This document shows positions 4,216 through 6,224 of a stretch of DNA of 6,224 nt, piece by piece. The stretch covers positions 1-6,224 of the forward strand of contig JBFFNE010000117.1 of the NCBI GenBank assembly GCA_041563315.1, in the 5' to 3' direction. Below the pieces are notes generated by a model. That model was not told the DNA's origin and did no database searches. It was given only the letters and a program-made list of their open reading frames with translations. The stretch's first letter is position 1, and each line of letters opens with the position of its first letter. The translations under genes were made by a program, and so were the position numbers. Source of the DNA: JBFEYJ01 sp041563315 (GTDB lineage: Bacteria > Pseudomonadota > Gammaproteobacteria > Thiohalomonadales > Thiohalomonadaceae).

Positions 4216-5187
4216 CTACCGCACCGCTATTGAATAGTTGATCGGTATCCATTCGAAGCCTTGATTATTCAGTCGCACATGCCCTATGCCTGGGAAGGGA
4301 AGATGCGCTCCCGCCGCCATGTATGCCTGGCTCGCCGCTTCCTGGAAAGCCTTACGTCGCTGCATGACTGCCTGCTCGGCATCGGCATCCCACTTGATAG
4401 CAACACCCGGGCTTTGGAATTGAATGGCTTCAACATGCACCAGATCGCCCCATACAACGAGCTTCTCTCCCTTGCTTTCGACGACGAAGATGTTGTGGCC
4501 TACTGAGTGACCCGGGATTGATACCGATCTGATGCCGGAGGAAAGTTCAACTCCACTTTCAAAGGGAACATATTTTCCAGCTTTTTGATATGGGCTCATG
4601 ACCATCATGGCACCTTCAAAACCTGATTTAAGTTCGTTTGGTGCATTTTCCATATTTTTCTTGCTAAGCCAGTAATCGGAGTCGCGCTTGTCGACACGCA
4701 CCACTGCATTGGGAAAGGCACGCGTATCGTTATCGAGGAGCCCCCCGGCATGATCCATGTGGAGGTGCGTCAGGTATACCTCATCAATCTGTTCGGGTTG
4801 ATAGCCGGAGGCCTTAATGTTGGCTAGCAGTTTACCCAGAGACGGTCCGAAAATAGTACCTGCGCCGGCGTCCATCAGAATCAGTTTATTGCCGGTATTG
4901 ACAAGAAACGCATTGACCGACGTTTCTACAGGCGTGGGTAGATAGGCGCTTGCCAGTGCCTTCTTCACCTCTTCAGGATTTGTATTAATTAGAAGTGTAT
5001 CCATGGGCAACATCATCGTGCCATCTGATATCGCGGTAATTTCAAAATCGCCTAACGAGACCCTGTAATATCCCGGAGCCTGGCTCTTTACTTGGGGAGC
5101 AGACGCACTCACCGCTGTACTGAACATCGTCAGCGTGAGTGAAATGATGCCAGCCAGTAACATTGGTTGAAGTCGGTAAAGATTCAT
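4216..5187 (-). CDS. Secreted metallo-beta-lactamase-fold hydrolase, methyl parathion hydrolase-like
   Basis: 323 residues with a signal peptide (hydrophobic 8-24; likely cleavage after VSA at 28), so the enzyme acts in the periplasm or outside. HLHMDHAGG gives His141, His143, Asp145 and His146. PGH gives His227, WGD gives Asp248, and GAHLPFPGIGH gives His295. The gaps 86, 21 and 47 between these groups match methyl parathion hydrolase (H147-x-H149-x-D151-H152, H234, D255, H302) within one residue, and the length is close to its 331. I infer a dinuclear-metal hydrolase of that branch; the natural substrate (lactone, ester or phosphotriester) cannot be read from sequence. GGAG lies ten bases before the ATG, slightly far. 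A GAGGG-ATGA-CCCTC hairpin at the stop lacks a T run. Divergent from a LysR-type regulator that probably controls it. Confidence 0.9.
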   Translation of the reverse strand: MNLYRLQPMLLAGIISLTLTMFSTAVSASAPQVKSQAPGYYRVSLGDFEITAISDGTMMLPMDTLLINTNPEEVKKALASAYLPTPVETSVNAFLVNTGNKLILMDAGAGTIFGPSLGKLLANIKASGYQPEQIDEVYLTHLHMDHAGGLLDNDTRAFPNAVVRVDKRDSDYWLSKKNMENAPNELKSGFEGAMMVMSPYQKAGKYVPFESGVELSSGIRSVSIPGHSVGHNIFVVESKGEKLVVWGDLVHVEAIQFQSPGVAIKWDADAEQAVMQRRKAFQEAASQAYMAAGAHLPFPGIGHVRLNNQGFEWIPINYSIAVR

Positions 5188-5251
5188 TGTTCATTTTCTC
5201 CAAAGGTTAGGGTTAACAAGTTCTGGTTTGGTTCTGACTATGGAGATGCTA

Positions 5252-5312
5252 CCATCCCAAATAAGCAACGATAAGCGAGTAAATGGAATCCCACGTTCCA
5301 ATTATGGGATGG
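5252..5312. promoter_or_regulatory. LysR-type binding region in the divergent intergenic gap
   Basis: ATCCCA (5288-5293) and TGGGAT (5305-5310) form an exact inverted repeat with an 11-base spacer, the T-N11-A layout of LysR-family recognition sites. A third half-site, CCATCCCA (5252-5259), is a direct repeat of the left arm 34 bases away and pairs exactly with TGGGATGG at 5305-5312. The N11 site ends 14 bases before the regulator's ATG, fitting autorepression; the third half-site lies nearer the hydrolase gene, where LysR proteins usually place an activation site. Confidence 0.65.
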
Positions 5313-5324
5313 TGAGGCGGTAAA

Positions 5325-6224
5325 ATGATGAGACTTGATGACGTAAGCGTTTTTGTCACTGTGGTGGAGCAGGGGAGCTTTGTTAAGGCGGCGGAACGGT
5401 TGGATATGCCTACCAGCACTGTGAGCCGCCGTATAAGCGAGCTGGAGAGGGCACTTAAGACAACCCTGATGGAGCGAACTTCACGTAAGCTGGGGCTGAC
5501 GGAATCGGGGCAACAACTCTTTGAGCAATGTTTGCCGCTAATAAAGGATATGCGCCGCCGAATCGATACGATAATAAAGAGCCGCGATCAGTTAACCGGC
5601 AAGATCACTCTGACGGCGCCGACCTATCTGGCTACCGCAATTTTATCGCCTTGGTTGTGTGAGTTCTTAACTGAATATCAAGGTATCGAACTGGATTTAA
5701 AGCTTAGCAATCAGAACGAAGATCTGATCGATGAAGGGATAGATTTGGCAATCCGTATAGGTCCCCTCAGGGATTCGCAATTTGTTGCTCAATATTTATT
5801 TACCTCTAATTATGGGCTTTATGTCAGTCGCGCATACCTGCAGAACAACGAACCAATCTGTAGTCCGGAAGATCTTCACAAGCATGATGTGATAACCATG
5901 GCGCATCAGAATTCCAGTTTGACGCTGGTCGATAGTGAAGGCCGAAAGCAGACTATTTATACCTCGACGCGGATGAAGTGCAGCGATATTGAGTTAGCCA
6001 GGAAAGCAGCGGTCAACGGTCTCGGCATAGCTTGTTTACCAAGGACTAACATGAATTTGCCCCAAAAGGACGACAATCTAGTGAGAGTGCTGGATGAATA
6101 TGAGATCACGCCTGTTCGGGATGTATATGCCGTTTACCCCAGCCGTAAACATCTATCCGCTAAAACAAGGTTGTTGATTGATTTCCTAAAAGCGCAGACA
6201 TTTGAAAAACCAAAAGGGTCAGAC
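5325..6224 (+). CDS. LysR-family transcriptional regulator, 3' end just outside the window
   Basis: Open from ATG 5325 to the right edge (300 codons, no stop). GAGG lies seven bases upstream of 5325; a second in-frame ATG follows at once. Residues 4-62 are the winged helix-turn-helix: SFVKAAERLDMPTSTVSRRI (18-37) is the recognition unit and LTESG (58-62) the wing end. A linker helix follows. Residues 93-291 match a periplasmic-binding-like effector domain (KITLTAPTYLA, DLAIRIGPLRDS, GLGIACLP), closest in style to the CrgA/DmlR-type branch. LysR proteins are usually about 300 residues, so the stop should be only a few codons away. The visible end, EKPKGSD, is encoded by a dispersed GGGTCAGAC element. 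The regulator probably controls the divergent hydrolase gene and itself through the inverted repeat in the gap. The ligand is unknown. Confidence 0.93.
   Translation, partial: MMRLDDVSVFVTVVEQGSFVKAAERLDMPTSTVSRRISELERALKTTLMERTSRKLGLTESGQQLFEQCLPLIKDMRRRIDTIIKSRDQLTGKITLTAPTYLATAILSPWLCEFLTEYQGIELDLKLSNQNEDLIDEGIDLAIRIGPLRDSQFVAQYLFTSNYGLYVSRAYLQNNEPICSPEDLHKHDVITMAHQNSSLTLVDSEGRKQTIYTSTRMKCSDIELARKAAVNGLGIACLPRTNMNLPQKDDNLVRVLDEYEITPVRDVYAVYPSRKHLSAKTRLLIDFLKAQTFEKPKGSD
6216..6224. repeat. Partial dispersed GGGTCAGAC element at the window edge
   Basis: GGGTCAGAC at the last nine bases matches the left half of the palindromes at 3671 and 3069. It falls at the expected 3' end of the LysR gene, as the 1879-1906 element falls on another gene end. 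It is cut by the window, so the call is tentative. Confidence 0.35.

Noticed and set aside
4203..4216. GAGGG-ATGA-CCCTC hairpin as terminator of the hydrolase gene
   Set aside because: Stem of five and no U tract on the minus-strand transcript.
4261..4506. Plus-strand 81-codon frame inside the hydrolase gene
   Set aside because: Antisense shadow of a well-supported enzyme gene.

Overview
The window looks like chromosomal DNA of a Gram-negative gammaproteobacterium, probably marine (Marinobacter/Alteromonas-like). This rests on the gene types (outer-membrane barrel, lipoprotein, LysR regulator, secreted metallo-hydrolase) and on GC-cored dispersed palindromes; it is an inference, not an identification. 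Neither edge gene is complete.

Layout. (1) 1-1104, minus strand: the 5' 368 codons of an exported beta-barrel, porin-like protein, with a plausible promoter and a short palindrome in its leader. (2) About 1.5-3.75 kb: an AT-richer accessory patch of small unrelated genes separated by short palindromes of the form GGG(T)-NNNN-(A)CCC-TTT. It holds a small cysteine-containing secreted or lipoprotein-like gene that appears frameshifted (1511-1905), a clear small lipoprotein (1987-2424), a five-helix membrane protein (2604-3032) and a small cytoplasmic protein on the minus strand (3167-3484). The membrane-protein gene lies exactly between two direct 104-bp repeats (97/104 identical). The right copy is the 3' end plus downstream flank of the 3167-3484 gene. 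The left copy is therefore a stub of a second copy of that gene. (3) 3.5-4.2 kb: non-coding DNA with a perfect 24-bp palindrome, two more dispersed palindromes, a strong intrinsic terminator with no gene in front of it, and a 49-bp imperfect palindrome. (4) 4216-6224: a secreted metallo-beta-lactamase-fold hydrolase whose metal-ligand spacing matches methyl parathion hydrolase, divergent from a LysR-type regulator. The gap between them carries an ATCCCA-N11-TGGGAT inverted repeat plus a third half-site.

How it fits together. The LysR/hydrolase pair is a conventional regulator-target unit. The middle patch looks like a site of repeated small insertions and replacements rather than a pathway: no integrase, transposase or phage gene is visible, and the small genes show no common function. 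I found no convincing new multi-gene system. The most unusual structure is the direct-repeat-flanked membrane gene next to the gene whose 3' end forms the repeat.
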